NCBI GenBank assembly: GCA_900538465.1
Contig: UPXV01000014.1
Span: 1 to 57,903, forward strand
DNA: 57,903 bases
Direction: 5' to 3'
From: an uncultured Erysipelotrichaceae bacterium
GTDB lineage: Bacteria; Bacillota_I; Bacilli_A; Erysipelotrichales; Coprobacillaceae
The position numbers were made by a program, and so were the translations under genes. The notes below the pieces were generated by a model. It made no database searches and was not told where the DNA came from. It saw nothing but the letters and a program-made list of their open reading frames with translations. Of the stretch, positions 41,845 through 50,372 are shown piece by piece (positions within the stretch are counted from its first letter, which is position 1; each line of letters begins with the position of its first letter).

Positions 41845-42416
41845 GTGAAAAAGAAAAGATGTTAGAAGGACATCTTTATCAACCATATAGTAGTGAATTA
41901 TATAAAGATAGAGAATTTTGTAAAGGGTTATTATTTGAATATAATCATTTAAATCCTTTAGATAAAGATGATCGAGATCTGATTTTAAAAAGATTATTGA
42001 ATTGTAAAGGTGAATTGTGTATTGAACAACCTTTCTATTGTAACTATGGATATAATATTACAATTGGACTTAATTTTTATAGTGATGTGAATTTAACAAT
42101 ATTAGATCAAGGATGTGTTGTTTTTGGCGATAATGTCATTTTAGGACCAAATGTTAATATTTATACGGCTGCTCATCCATATAATGAAATTCAAAGATTA
42201 AAAGGTTTAGAATATGCAAAGCCTGTGAAGATTTATGATAATGTTTGGATTGGTGGTCATGTGACAATCTTACCTGGTGTAAAGATTAATCAAGGGGCAA
42301 TTATTGGTGCTGGAAGTGTAGTGACTCATGATATTCCACCTTATGTGATTGCTGCTGGGAATCCATGTGAAGTGATTCGTTCAATTACAAAAGAAGATGT
42401 TCATAAAAATTGGTAA
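41841..42416 (+). CDS. Maltose/galactoside O-acetyltransferase family protein
   Basis: 191 aa left-handed beta-helix acetyltransferase; paralogue of 5060-5650, with the same MSEKEKMLEGHLYQ opening. Catalytic His in YTAAHPYNEIQR; late repeats VWIGGHVTILPGVKINQGAI and AGSVVTHDIPPYVIAAGNPC. The early repeats are poorer (YSDVNLTILDQGC). Translationally coupled to the EIIB-fusion gene, suggesting that acetylation is tied to PTS phosphorylation state. Sugar acceptor unknown. Confidence 0.87.
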   Translation: MSEKEKMLEGHLYQPYSSELYKDREFCKGLLFEYNHLNPLDKDDRDLILKRLLNCKGELCIEQPFYCNYGYNITIGLNFYSDVNLTILDQGCVVFGDNVILGPNVNIYTAAHPYNEIQRLKGLEYAKPVKIYDNVWIGGHVTILPGVKINQGAIIGAGSVVTHDIPPYVIAAGNPCEVIRSITKEDVHKNW

Positions 42417-42449
42417 AAAAAGCATCCCTTCAATGAAGAGATGTTTTTT
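42415..42449. terminator. Bidirectional terminator
   Basis: AAAAAAGCATC(C)CTTCA pairs with TGAAG(A)GATGTTTTTT across one mismatch. It serves the acetyltransferase gene and the convergent ChbG-type gene. Confidence 0.7.
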
Positions 42450-42452
42450 AGT

Positions 42453-43193
42453 TTATAATTTCTTGATATTTGAAAAATTAATTAATTCAATATGATTATC
42501 TTCAATGAATTGTCTTAGTTTTGGGGATGTAATCAATTCAAGTTCCTTCATACGAGGTAAACAGTAACTTGTCATATCATATAATCTTTGATCAATAAGT
42601 GCAGGGTGACACATAAATTCAAGGATATCCTCATCAACACTATAAGCTTGAGTTACAAAATCATAATTGGCATCATCACCATACATACGATCATCACATC
42701 TTACATATTCATATGTGTCTAAGACTTGTTCTCTTTGACGCATTGGAACATCATATTCTTTAGCTAATCTTTTGGCAACTTCAACATGCCAAGGCAATAA
42801 GTGAACATGGTGGTGTGAATCAATATGAGTTGGTTTATGTCCTGCAATAGCAATAAATTTTTCCATTTGTGCTTTCCACTCAGTATAAAGTTCTTGTGGA
42901 TCGGCATGAGGATGGTTATCAGGATAATCTTTTGGTCTAATAAAGTTACCTTCTTCATCAGTATAAGATTTAGCACCTTCTACTAATGGTCTGCCAACAG
43001 TTAAAACAAAATGGATTCCTACTCCAAGATTTGGGTATTTTTTTGCTTCTTTTAATGCAAATTCAGCAAAAGGCATATTCATCATACATGTTGTAGATGT
43101 TAAAATTCCTTGTGTATGCGCAAGTAAAATTCCAATAGAATTTCCTTGTGTCATTCCAAAATCATCAGCATTCATAATTAGTTTTTTTATCAT
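42453..43193 (-). CDS. Carbohydrate deacetylase, ChbG/YdjC family
   Basis: About 246 aa. The metal-site motif MNADDFGMTQGNSIG opens the protein, with His in GVGIHFVLTVG, HIDSHHHVHLLP and the later CHPA. ChbG removes an acetyl group from phosphorylated or free chito-disaccharides. ATG 43193 is chosen over an upstream ATG because GGGAGGA precedes it and the conserved motif starts at residue 6. It faces the acetyltransferase gene across a shared terminator, giving adjacent genes for adding and removing acetyl groups on sugars. Confidence 0.88.
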   Translation of the reverse strand: MIKKLIMNADDFGMTQGNSIGILLAHTQGILTSTTCMMNMPFAEFALKEAKKYPNLGVGIHFVLTVGRPLVEGAKSYTDEEGNFIRPKDYPDNHPHADPQELYTEWKAQMEKFIAIAGHKPTHIDSHHHVHLLPWHVEVAKRLAKEYDVPMRQREQVLDTYEYVRCDDRMYGDDANYDFVTQAYSVDEDILEFMCHPALIDQRLYDMTSYCLPRMKELELITSPKLRQFIEDNHIELINFSNIKKL

Positions 43194-43357
43194 TTGTTTG
43201 TCCTCCCGTAATTCATTCTTATTATACAAAGGAATAGGTGAAAAAGGAAATTATTTTCAAAAACTAAAAATAAAATCTTAGAATTTCATGATTTTTGCTT
43301 TTTGTATAAGGAAAATTACTATATAATAGAAAAGAATGAGAAGGGGAGATGATAACC

Positions 43358-44212
43358 TTGAATCAAAATAGAATAACTGGATATACAGGAATGTATGGAA
43401 TTGTTGCAAATCCAATTAAACATTCTTTTTCACCAATGATGCATAATACTGCATTTCAAACATTAGGAATAGATGATGTTTATTTGGCATTTGAAGTAGA
43501 GGAAGAACAATTACCTGATTTTATTACAAGTGTGAAAACATTAAATATCAAAGGATTTAATGTTTCCATGCCTTATAAATTAAAGATTATGAAATATTTA
43601 GATGAATTTACAAAAGAAGCCCAATTATGTCAAGCAGTCAATACGATCAAAAATGAGAATGGCAAGTTGATAGGGCATATCAGTGATGGCAAAGGATTTG
43701 TAAAGGCTTGTGAAGAAAAAGGATGGAATATTGAAAATCAAAAGATTGTTGTTTTAGGAGCAGGAGGGGCTTCTCGTGCTATTATTGTTTCTCTTGCTTT
43801 AGCAAAAGCCAAAGAAATTATTGTTTATAATCGTAGCGATAAACCTTTTATAAGAGAGTTAAATCAACAATTGGATTGTCCGATTCATTTAAAATCATTA
43901 AATGATCAAAATGAATTAAAAAACGATCTTAAAGATGCTTATATGCTTATTCAAACAACCAATGTTGGCATGAGTCCTCATGAAGAAAATTGTTTGATTC
44001 CTGATGATTCTTATTTGCCTTTAGGATTAAAAGTGGCTGATATTATCTATAATCCAAAAGTTACAAAACTTTTAAGAATGGCTAAGGAAAAGGGTTTAGA
44101 ATATATGAATGGGGAAGGTATGATTTTATATCAAGGAGCTGTTTCTTTTGAATTTTGGACAGGACAAACGATGCCAATATCAGAAGTTAAACAAGCTTTA
44201 GAAATGGAGTGA
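43358..44212 (+). CDS. aroE: Shikimate dehydrogenase family protein
   Basis: About 284 aa. Substrate site NPIKHSFSPMMHN, catalytic Lys in GFNVSMPYKLKIM, NADP-binding VVLGAGGASRAI and the C-terminal NGEGMILYQGAVSFEFWTG are all present. It reduces 3-dehydroshikimate (or quinate-type analogues) in aromatic amino acid synthesis. The start is set at TTG 43358: the ribosome site AAGGGGAG (43341-43348) directly abuts the ATG at 43349 and is correctly spaced from this TTG. First gene of a housekeeping run; no other aro genes are nearby. Confidence 0.88.
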   Translation: MNQNRITGYTGMYGIVANPIKHSFSPMMHNTAFQTLGIDDVYLAFEVEEEQLPDFITSVKTLNIKGFNVSMPYKLKIMKYLDEFTKEAQLCQAVNTIKNENGKLIGHISDGKGFVKACEEKGWNIENQKIVVLGAGGASRAIIVSLALAKAKEIIVYNRSDKPFIRELNQQLDCPIHLKSLNDQNELKNDLKDAYMLIQTTNVGMSPHEENCLIPDDSYLPLGLKVADIIYNPKVTKLLRMAKEKGLEYMNGEGMILYQGAVSFEFWTGQTMPISEVKQALEME

Positions 44213-44216
44213 GAAA

Positions 44217-44801
44217 ATGAAAGAAATTATTGTAGCTTCAACAAATGAAGGTAAGATTAAAGAAATCAAAGCAATGTTAAGTGAAATTGGTATTGATGTC
44301 AAATCAATCAAAGATGTTTTTGATCAAGAAATAGAAATTGAAGAAAATGGGAAAACTTTTCAAGAAAATGCTTTAATTAAGGCACAAACAATTTGTGATA
44401 TGATACATCTTCCCACATTAGCAGATGATTCTGGTTTAGAAGTTGATGCAATGGATGGAGCACCAGGTATTTATTCAGCTCGTTTTATGGGACATGATAC
44501 AAGTTATGATATCAAGAATCTATATATTATAGATGCAGTGAAAGGAAAAGAAAGAGGAGCACGATTTGTTTGTGCAATGGCTCTTTGTATTCCTGATGAA
44601 GAACCTATCTTGATTGAAGAATACTTTGATGGGGAAATCTATGATCATATTGAAGGAGAAAATGGTTTTGGTTATGATCCTATTTTTTATGTACCAGAGC
44701 TAGGAAAAACATCTGCTCAGTTGTCATTAGAAGAAAAAAATCAATATTCACATCGTGCGAAGGCACTTAAAAAATTATATCAAATATTAAAGGAGAAATA
44801 A
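44217..44801 (+). CDS. rdgB: XTP/dITP diphosphatase (RdgB/HAM1)
   Basis: 194 aa. Start motif IIVASTNEGKIKEIKAML, ADDSGLEVDAMDGAPGIYSA (metal and base-recognition) and ENGFGYDPIFYVPELGKTSA. It hydrolyses non-canonical purine triphosphates (ITP, XTP, dITP) to keep them out of DNA and RNA. Four bases after aroE; ribosome site inside the aroE end (GGAGTGAG). Confidence 0.95.
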   Translation: MKEIIVASTNEGKIKEIKAMLSEIGIDVKSIKDVFDQEIEIEENGKTFQENALIKAQTICDMIHLPTLADDSGLEVDAMDGAPGIYSARFMGHDTSYDIKNLYIIDAVKGKERGARFVCAMALCIPDEEPILIEEYFDGEIYDHIEGENGFGYDPIFYVPELGKTSAQLSLEEKNQYSHRAKALKKLYQILKEK

Positions 44802-44803
44802 GT

Positions 44804-45310
44804 ATGAATCATATTGTTTTAGTACATCCTGCCATTCCACAAAATACAGGAAATATTATGCGTACATGTGTAGCAACGCATTCTAAATTGCACATTATAA
44901 AACCAATGGGATTTTCATTAGATGATAAGCATATGAAAAGAGCAGGGTTAGATTATATTAAAGATTTAGAAATGGAAATCTATGAAAACTGGGAAGATTT
45001 TATTTCTAAAAACAAAGGCGATTTTCACTTTTTCACACGTTATTCTAAACTTTGTTATACAGATCAAAGCTATGTTTCAAAAAATGATCAATATTTATTA
45101 TTTGGTCATGAACATGATGGAATCCCTCATGATATTTTAAAAAATCATTTAGATGAATGTGTGCGTATTCCAATGGATGGAAATGCGAGAAGTTTAAATT
45201 TATCCAATTGTGTTGCTATTGGAATATATGAAGCCTTACGTCAACAAAATTATCCAAAATTATCTAAAGTAGAGGTACAAAAAGGTGAAGACTTTATTTA
45301 CGAAGAATAG
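44804..45310 (+). CDS. trmL: tRNA (cytidine/uridine-34-2'-O)-methyltransferase TrmL
   Basis: 168 aa minimal SPOUT methyltransferase. IVLVHPAIPQNTGNIMRTCV (motif 1), LLFGHEHDGIPHDIL (motif 2) and RIPMDGNARSLNLSNCVAIG (motif 3, trefoil knot with the SAM site) are intact. It methylates the wobble ribose of certain leucine tRNAs. Ribosome site AAAGGAG, two bases after rdgB stop. Its 3' end overlaps the next gene by 26 bases. Confidence 0.95.
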   Translation: MNHIVLVHPAIPQNTGNIMRTCVATHSKLHIIKPMGFSLDDKHMKRAGLDYIKDLEMEIYENWEDFISKNKGDFHFFTRYSKLCYTDQSYVSKNDQYLLFGHEHDGIPHDILKNHLDECVRIPMDGNARSLNLSNCVAIGIYEALRQQNYPKLSKVEVQKGEDFIYEE

Positions 45311-45953
45311 AAAAAGAGATATTATTTTAGCTCTTGTTTTGACTCTTTGTATTATATGCTTTGCAGTTATTGTGACTGTTTTTTGTAAACAACTTTATTA
45401 TTTTGATATAGATTATTTAAAAATTGCACAAAATACGGGATTATCCAAAGAAGTCATTCGAAAAAATTATGATGTTTTAATTCAATATCAAAGTCTTTTT
45501 TATCAAGGATCATTAAATTTACCTGATTTTGTTATGTCAACAACAGGAAGAATTCACTTTGAAGAAGTGAAACATATTTTTGATATGATTCAAATCATGT
45601 TTGTTGTTACATTTGGAATATCAGCAGTTATGATCTATCAAAATATGAAACAAAAGGAATATCGTTTTTTACAATTAACACCTATATTTTCAATTGGCAT
45701 TCCTTTGATTATTGGATTCTTTGCTGCTCTTGATTTTGATAAAGCATTTGTGATTTTCCATAAAATATTTTTTAGAAATGATTATTGGATATTTGATTAC
45801 ACAACTGATCCAGTGATTACTATTTTACCTGAAAGCTTTTTTATGCATTGCTTTATGCTGATTATTCTCATCGTTGTTTTGATAAGTATAGCAATGTACA
45901 TGATATATAGAAGAAAGAGAAACTTGATTCTTGAAGAAGCAAAAAGTGAGTGA
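45285..45953 (+). CDS. TIGR01906/DUF1461-family integral membrane protein
   Basis: 222 aa with about four membrane helices (about 14-34, 104-121, 132-152, 190-213). The extracytoplasmic loop carries TTGRIHFEEVKHIFDMIQ, the conserved segment of the family. The start is GTG at 45285 inside trmL, the only frame position giving the family N terminus and preceded by AAAAAGG. Family function unknown; members usually sit beside housekeeping or cell-wall genes. Coupled to the next gene by a GTGA-type overlap. Confidence 0.75.
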   Translation: MKTLFTKNRKRDIILALVLTLCIICFAVIVTVFCKQLYYFDIDYLKIAQNTGLSKEVIRKNYDVLIQYQSLFYQGSLNLPDFVMSTTGRIHFEEVKHIFDMIQIMFVVTFGISAVMIYQNMKQKEYRFLQLTPIFSIGIPLIIGFFAALDFDKAFVIFHKIFFRNDYWIFDYTTDPVITILPESFFMHCFMLIILIVVLISIAMYMIYRRKRNLILEEAKSE

Positions 45954-45958
45954 AATTT

Positions 45959-46690
45959 ATGAGTAAAAGAAAAAAGATTTTTATAACCAGTTCATTCGTT
46001 ATTTCGTTGATAGTTGTTTTTGTATTCTTTTATTTGCGCCCTTCTCCTCAAAAGAAACAACAATCCCAACAAAACAATGTATTGGCATTAGAAGAAGACG
46101 TAGAAAATATGGAGGCCTATCAGATACAGGTTGAAGCTATTTTGCAAAAACCAGAATTACCTACAGGCTGTGAAGTCACTTCACTCGCAACTGTTTTGCA
46201 GTATTGGGATTATGAAATTGATAAATGTGATTTAGCAGATTCTTTTTTAGAAAAAGGAAAGATAGGAGAAACTGATTTTAGAAAAGCTTTTGTCGGAAAT
46301 CCAAGAAGTGAAAGTAGTTATGGTTGTTATGCTGAAGTGATTGAAAAATGTGCAAACGATTATTTGATTTCTGTAGATTCTACATTGAAAGTTGAAAATA
46401 TAACGGGAAGTGAGTTTGAACATTTATATAAATACATTCAAACAGATATTCCAGTGATTGTATGGACAACAGTCGATTTAAAAAAGCCTTATAAAACAAC
46501 AACTTGGCATGTTGATGGAAAAGATTTGACTTGGTTAAAGAATGAACATTGTGTTGTTTTAACAGGTTATGATCAAGAAAAGGTTTATGTATGTGATCCT
46601 TTAAAAGGAAATGTCACATATGATGCTGATGTATTTGAAGAACGTTTTGAACAGTTGTATTCACAAGCAGTTGTCATTTATGGAAGATGA
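45959..46690 (+). CDS. Membrane-anchored C39-like cysteine peptidase
   Basis: About 243 aa. Signal-anchor helix (about 8-26), a Gln-rich linker (KKQQSQQNN) and a papain-like C39_2 domain. The catalytic Cys is in ELPTGCEVTSLATVL (about Cys71), His in NEHCVVLTGYD and Asp in VCDPLKG. The domain is extracytoplasmic; it may process peptides or bind cell-wall material. The start may instead be GTG 45950, which overlaps the upstream stop; ATG 45959 has AGTGAG eight bases before it. Last gene of the aroE-rdgB-trmL run. Confidence 0.8.
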   Translation: MSKRKKIFITSSFVISLIVVFVFFYLRPSPQKKQQSQQNNVLALEEDVENMEAYQIQVEAILQKPELPTGCEVTSLATVLQYWDYEIDKCDLADSFLEKGKIGETDFRKAFVGNPRSESSYGCYAEVIEKCANDYLISVDSTLKVENITGSEFEHLYKYIQTDIPVIVWTTVDLKKPYKTTTWHVDGKDLTWLKNEHCVVLTGYDQEKVYVCDPLKGNVTYDADVFEERFEQLYSQAVVIYGR

Positions 46691-46725
46691 TTTGAAAAAC
46701 AGATGTTACTATTGATTAAATCATA

Positions 46726-46769
46726 AAAAGGTATAAATCTAAGATGAGTTTCTTAAATTTATACCTTTT
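46726..46769. terminator. Bidirectional terminator
   Basis: AAAAGGTATAAAT with ATTTATACCTTTT, plus inner TAAGA/TCTTA pairing. Lies between the C39 peptidase gene and the convergent leftward kdgA gene. Confidence 0.75.
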
Positions 46770-46842
46770 ATTATAGATTAAACTAGTTTATGTTTATAGA
46801 ATGTTTGAATCAGTCTTGTCTAATTATAACCTAAATTTTATT

Positions 46843-47478
46843 TTAATTTTGTTTTGTTGCGACATATTGATGGGCAATTTCAGTGATTTTATCAAATTCA
46901 CCTTGAGTAGCTAATTTATTTAATTCTCCACCAATTCCAATCGCATCTACACCAGCTTTAAACCATTGATGCGCATTTTCTAAATTAACTCCACCTGTAA
47001 CCATTAATGAAACTTGAGGTAATGGAGCTTTGATTGCACTGACATAACTAGGAGAAAATGCACTACCTGGGAATAGTTTAATCATTTCACTACCTGCTTC
47101 CATGGCTTCAACAATTTCTCTAATAGTCATACATCCTGGAATGTAAGGAACACCATAGCGATTACACATAATCGCTGTTTCTTTATTGAAAGATGGTGAA
47201 ACAATATATTTCGCACCAGCTATAATAGCGTTTCTTGCTGTAGGAGCATCTAAAACTGTTCCAGCTCCAATTAAGACATTGTTGTCATCTTTATAGTTTT
47301 GTTGTAATTGAGAAATGATTTCACTAGCTTTATTGTTAGTAAAAGCAACTTCAATAGCTTTTAAATCTCCTTTGATACAAGCACAACTTGCTTGATATCC
47401 TTCTTCAAAACTATCACCTCTAATAACTGCCACAACACCTTGTTGTTTTAATTTCATAATAACTTCTGATTTTTTCAT
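46843..47478 (-). CDS. kdgA: KDPG/KHG aldolase (second copy)
   Basis: 211 aa, closely similar to the copy at 28352-28996 over almost the whole length: VVAVIRGDSFEEG, LIGAGTVLDAPTARNAI, IPYIPGCMT and the Schiff-base Lys in EMIKLFPGSAFSP. It ends the uronate pathway, giving pyruvate and glyceraldehyde-3-phosphate. Ribosome site AGGAGG, nine bases after kdgK. Last gene of the leftward arm of the glycosaminoglycan-type locus. Confidence 0.93.
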   Translation of the reverse strand: MKKSEVIMKLKQQGVVAVIRGDSFEEGYQASCACIKGDLKAIEVAFTNNKASEIISQLQQNYKDDNNVLIGAGTVLDAPTARNAIIAGAKYIVSPSFNKETAIMCNRYGVPYIPGCMTIREIVEAMEAGSEMIKLFPGSAFSPSYVSAIKAPLPQVSLMVTGGVNLENAHQWFKAGVDAIGIGGELNKLATQGEFDKITEIAHQYVATKQN

Positions 47479-47487
47479 AATTTCCTC

Positions 47488-48486
47488 CTAACGTGATATT
47501 TCATGATTATTTTTTAGTAATGATTGAACATTTTCGACACTTTCAAACATACTGTCACCAGGGATTGTACATTTTAAAGTCCCAGAAGCCACAGCAAAAT
47601 CAATAACATCTTGCATAGAAGCCTGATTCATGATCTGGTAAAGAGCACCTGCGACAAAAGCATCACCACTACCAACACGTTCTAATAAATCAGTTTCTAA
47701 AGTAATGGATTGATAAAGTTGATCTTGATAAGCATATGCATAATAACGATTGATGTTATTTTTATCAACAGTTCTCATTGTATGAAAAATGGCTTTGAAA
47801 GCATAAACACTTTGTAATTCTTTCATTCTTTTTTCAATGGTTTCTATGGATGCATGATTTCGATCAAACATTTCTAAATTGTTTTTATGTGACATGATTG
47901 GATCGATTCCAAAGCAATAATCTGCATATTTAGCAAATTGACTAAATTGATATTTAGCATCCTCAACAGAAATCATTTTTGTACGCAAATTAAGATCCAT
48001 TGAAATAATGATTTGGCGTTTCTTAGCTTCTTCTAAAATGACTTTTAAAGCATCTTGAACACTTTTAGAAACTGCAACAGTAATACCACTAAAATGAAAA
48101 TGAGTAATATCTTTCAATAGTTCATCAAAATTGATTTGTGAAATATCAATATCTTGGATGCTTGTATATTGTCTATCATAATACACTTGGCTAGAACGAA
48201 TACCAAAACCATCTTCTAAGTAATATAAACCAAGTCTTTGGTGATTACGATAAATACTTGATGTATCAATATCATATTGATTTAAAAAGTGAAGAAAACT
48301 ATCTCCAATGGGATCTTGTGGTAAACCAGTCAAGACTTTACTAGAAATGTTGAAACCAGATAAAGTTTTGGCTATGTTGATTTCACTTCCACCATAATAC
48401 ATTGTGGAATTCATACAATCATTCATTTTTTGATGATGAGTAGGGGTAATACGAATAAGAGGTTCTCCAAAAAATAATATCTTCAT
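47488..48486 (-). CDS. kdgK: 2-keto-3-deoxygluconate kinase, PfkB family (second copy)
   Basis: 332 aa. Substrate-site YYGGSEINIAKTLSGF and catalytic LLERVGSGDAFVAGALYQ are intact. The sequence is clearly more diverged from the kinase at 28996-29994 than the two aldolases are from each other. It phosphorylates KDG made by KduD. An intrinsic terminator lies between it and the upstream dhuI-type gene, so kdgK-kdgA expression may be attenuated or have its own promoter. Ribosome site AAAGGATG. Confidence 0.9.
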   Translation of the reverse strand: MKILFFGEPLIRITPTHHQKMNDCMNSTMYYGGSEINIAKTLSGFNISSKVLTGLPQDPIGDSFLHFLNQYDIDTSSIYRNHQRLGLYYLEDGFGIRSSQVYYDRQYTSIQDIDISQINFDELLKDITHFHFSGITVAVSKSVQDALKVILEEAKKRQIIISMDLNLRTKMISVEDAKYQFSQFAKYADYCFGIDPIMSHKNNLEMFDRNHASIETIEKRMKELQSVYAFKAIFHTMRTVDKNNINRYYAYAYQDQLYQSITLETDLLERVGSGDAFVAGALYQIMNQASMQDVIDFAVASGTLKCTIPGDSMFESVENVQSLLKNNHEISR

Positions 48487-48500
48487 ATAATCATCCTTTC

Positions 48501-48528
48501 AAAAAACTGTCATCATGGATGACAGTTT
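48501..48528 (-). terminator. Intrinsic terminator between dhuI-type gene and kdgK
   Basis: On the minus strand AAACTGTCATC pairs with GATGACAGTTT around a three-base loop, followed by a run of T ending 15 bases before the kdgK start. A perfect 11-bp stem. Confidence 0.75.
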
Positions 48529-48607
48529 ATATATTAGCGTATTTGGCATGTTATTTTATATGTGAGAGGAATTCAAAATGACGGACGCCAAAACACGTAA
48601 TACCATT

Positions 48608-49243
48608 TTATAATACTGATTTAATATAATCAGCAATATCTTGATCTTGACAATTTGCAAAGAAATATTCTTGGAATTTTTCTCCAGCAACTGTTTCTTT
48701 TAAGAAATCTTGATCAATTGTTTTTAAGATTGTTAACATATCTTGATGAGTAATTTTTTTAACATCATTTAAGATACGAGCATTTCTTTGTTCTGGGATA
48801 GCTCTTTCTTTTGGATATCCACCCCCCATTTCTTCTGCAAATAATCTTTCAAACATTAATTTTAAGTTTAATTCAGCACCCCAACCAAATCCTTTTGCGT
48901 AAGGAATAGATAAGGCATTTCCACCATTGATTTGTGAGAATAAATAAGCATCAGTAGGTTCAACCGCAAAACCACATACAACATTAGGGAAACTGTTTAA
49001 AGCAAGCATAGCGCCAACTCCAGTTCCACATCCAGTCACAACAAAGTCAGCAGCTTTACTGTTTAATAAAATTGCGGCTAATAAACCATTTTGAACATAA
49101 GTTAATTGGCTTTCACCATCTTTTCCATACATTCCATAATTATAAACTTCATATCCTTTTGCATCTGCTACACTCTTTAAACTATCGTAAATAACTGAGT
49201 TTTTCGCAGCTTGACTATTTTCATTAATTAAAGCAATTTTCAT
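48608..49243 (-). CDS. dhuI: RpiB/LacA/LacB-family 4-deoxy-5-keto-uronate ketol-isomerase (DhuI type)
   Basis: 211 aa, longer than RpiB (about 150) because of a C-terminal extension, as in the streptococcal DhuI group. The isomerase core shows IALINENSQAAKNS, VTGCGTGVGAMLALN (active-site Cys loop) and INGGNALSIPYAKGFGWG. Known role of DhuI: isomerisation of the open-chain unsaturated uronate released by GH88 into the substrate of KduD. ATG 49243 is chosen because AAAGGAAGAT precedes it and the fold begins there. It lies between kduD and kdgK, exactly where the pathway predicts. Confidence 0.85.
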   Translation of the reverse strand: MKIALINENSQAAKNSVIYDSLKSVADAKGYEVYNYGMYGKDGESQLTYVQNGLLAAILLNSKAADFVVTGCGTGVGAMLALNSFPNVVCGFAVEPTDAYLFSQINGGNALSIPYAKGFGWGAELNLKLMFERLFAEEMGGGYPKERAIPEQRNARILNDVKKITHQDMLTILKTIDQDFLKETVAGEKFQEYFFANCQDQDIADYIKSVL

Positions 49244-49262
49244 ATGATTATCTTCCTTTCTT

Positions 49263-50075
49263 TTATTGTGGTTGTTTACCAATATAGGCTAAGATACCAC
49301 CATCTACATATAAAACATGACCATTGACAAAGTCACTTGCATCACTTGCTAAGAATATTGCTGGTCCCATTAAATCTTCAGGATTTCCCCAACGTGCAGC
49401 AGGTGTTTTAGAAATGATGAATTGATCAAATGGATGACGTGATCCATCTTCTTGTAATTCTCTTAAAGGAGCAGTTTGAGGAGTTGCAATATAACCTGGA
49501 CCAATACCATTACATTGAATATTGTATTCACCATATTCAGATGCGATATTGCGAGTTAACATCTTTAATCCACCTTTTGCAGCTGCATAAGCACTTACAG
49601 TCTCACGACCAAGTTCACTCATCATAGAACAGATATTAATAATCTTTCCATGCCCTTTAGAAATCATAGATGGGATGACAGCTTTAGAAACGATGAAAGG
49701 AGCGTTAAGATCAACATCAATCACTTTTCTAAAATCATCTGCACTCATATCACACATTGGGATTCGCTTAATAATTCCTGCATTATTTACAAGAATATCA
49801 ATGACACCAACGTCATTTTCAATTTTTTTCACCATTGCATTCACAGCTTCTTCATTTGTAACATCACAAACATAACCGTGAGCTTCAATACCTAATTCTT
49901 TATAACTTTGAATACCTTTATCAACTAATTCTTGATTAATATCATTAAATACAATAGTTGCTCCAGCACTTGCATAAGCAGAAGCAATTGCAAAACCAAT
50001 TCCATAACTAGCACCTGTGACTAAAGCAACTTTTCCAGTTAAGGAAAATTGGTTCATATTAAACTTTTCAGACAT
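49263..50075 (-). CDS. kduD: 2-dehydro-3-deoxy-D-gluconate 5-dehydrogenase (KduD/DhuD), SDR family
   Basis: 270 aa classical short-chain dehydrogenase. NAD motif VALVTGASYGIGFA, NNAG, catalytic Ser in NICSMMSELG and Tyr-Lys in SAYAAAKGG, and the C-terminal LYVDGGILAY. It reduces 3-deoxy-D-glycero-2,5-hexodiulosonate to KDG. ATG 50075 is chosen because AAAGGAGAT lies just upstream; the in-frame extension to 50186 would be in the regulated leader. First gene of the leftward arm, under a LacI-type operator. Confidence 0.92.
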   Translation of the reverse strand: MSEKFNMNQFSLTGKVALVTGASYGIGFAIASAYASAGATIVFNDINQELVDKGIQSYKELGIEAHGYVCDVTNEEAVNAMVKKIENDVGVIDILVNNAGIIKRIPMCDMSADDFRKVIDVDLNAPFIVSKAVIPSMISKGHGKIINICSMMSELGRETVSAYAAAKGGLKMLTRNIASEYGEYNIQCNGIGPGYIATPQTAPLRELQEDGSRHPFDQFIISKTPAARWGNPEDLMGPAIFLASDASDFVNGHVLYVDGGILAYIGKQPQ

Positions 50076-50101
50076 TTTTTCATCTCCTTTTTTTGAAGCA
50101 A

Positions 50102-50152
50102 TACCTAAATGGATAGAAGTAAACCGGATAAGAACAAATATCCATTTAGGTA
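50102..50152 (-). promoter_or_regulatory. 14-bp leader hairpin enclosing an operator-like sequence
   Basis: Perfect arms TACCTAAATGGATA (50102-50115) and its complement (50139-50152) enclose 23 bases containing AAGTAAACCGGATAAG. It lies in the kduD leader, 26 bases before the start codon, and is not followed by a T run, so it is not a terminator. A further AGGTAAACCAGT abuts the outer arm. Confidence 0.55.
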
Positions 50153-50181
50153 AACCAGTAAGTAATAACCAGTACAAACAA

Positions 50182-50210
50182 ATCATAAATTAGTAAACCG
50201 GTTTTGTCAA
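50182..50210 (-). promoter_or_regulatory. Leftward promoter for kduD with LacI-type operator in the spacer
   Basis: On the minus strand TTGACA (50210-50205), a 17-bp spacer and TATGAT (50187-50182). The spacer holds AGTAAACCGGTTTT (50192-50205), a half-palindromic LacI/GalR-family operator with central CCGG. Confidence 0.7.
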
Positions 50211-50337
50211 GAAAAACGTGAAAAAATTTTCTTGATAAAATAAAAAATATGCTTTTTTAACCAGAATATGACAAATATCATCCTTATATATGTCTAAAAG
50301 ATTGGAAAAGTCCAAATAAATTTTATGTAAAAAATGA

Positions 50338-50366
50338 TTGACAACGCTTTCTATACGAAGTAAAAT
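50338..50366 (+). promoter_or_regulatory. Rightward promoter of the PTS operon with overlapping CRE
   Basis: TTGACA, a 17-bp spacer and TAAAAT. TGACAACGCTTTCT (50339-50352) fits the CcpA catabolite-response consensus at 13 of 14 positions and overlaps the -35 box, predicting carbon catabolite repression. Confidence 0.75.
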
Positions 50367-50372
50367 GGAATT

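Noticed and set aside
49263..50186. Longer kduD frame starting at 50186
   Set aside because: The added 37 codons lie in the regulated leader with the hairpin, and AAAGGAGAT marks the start at 50075.
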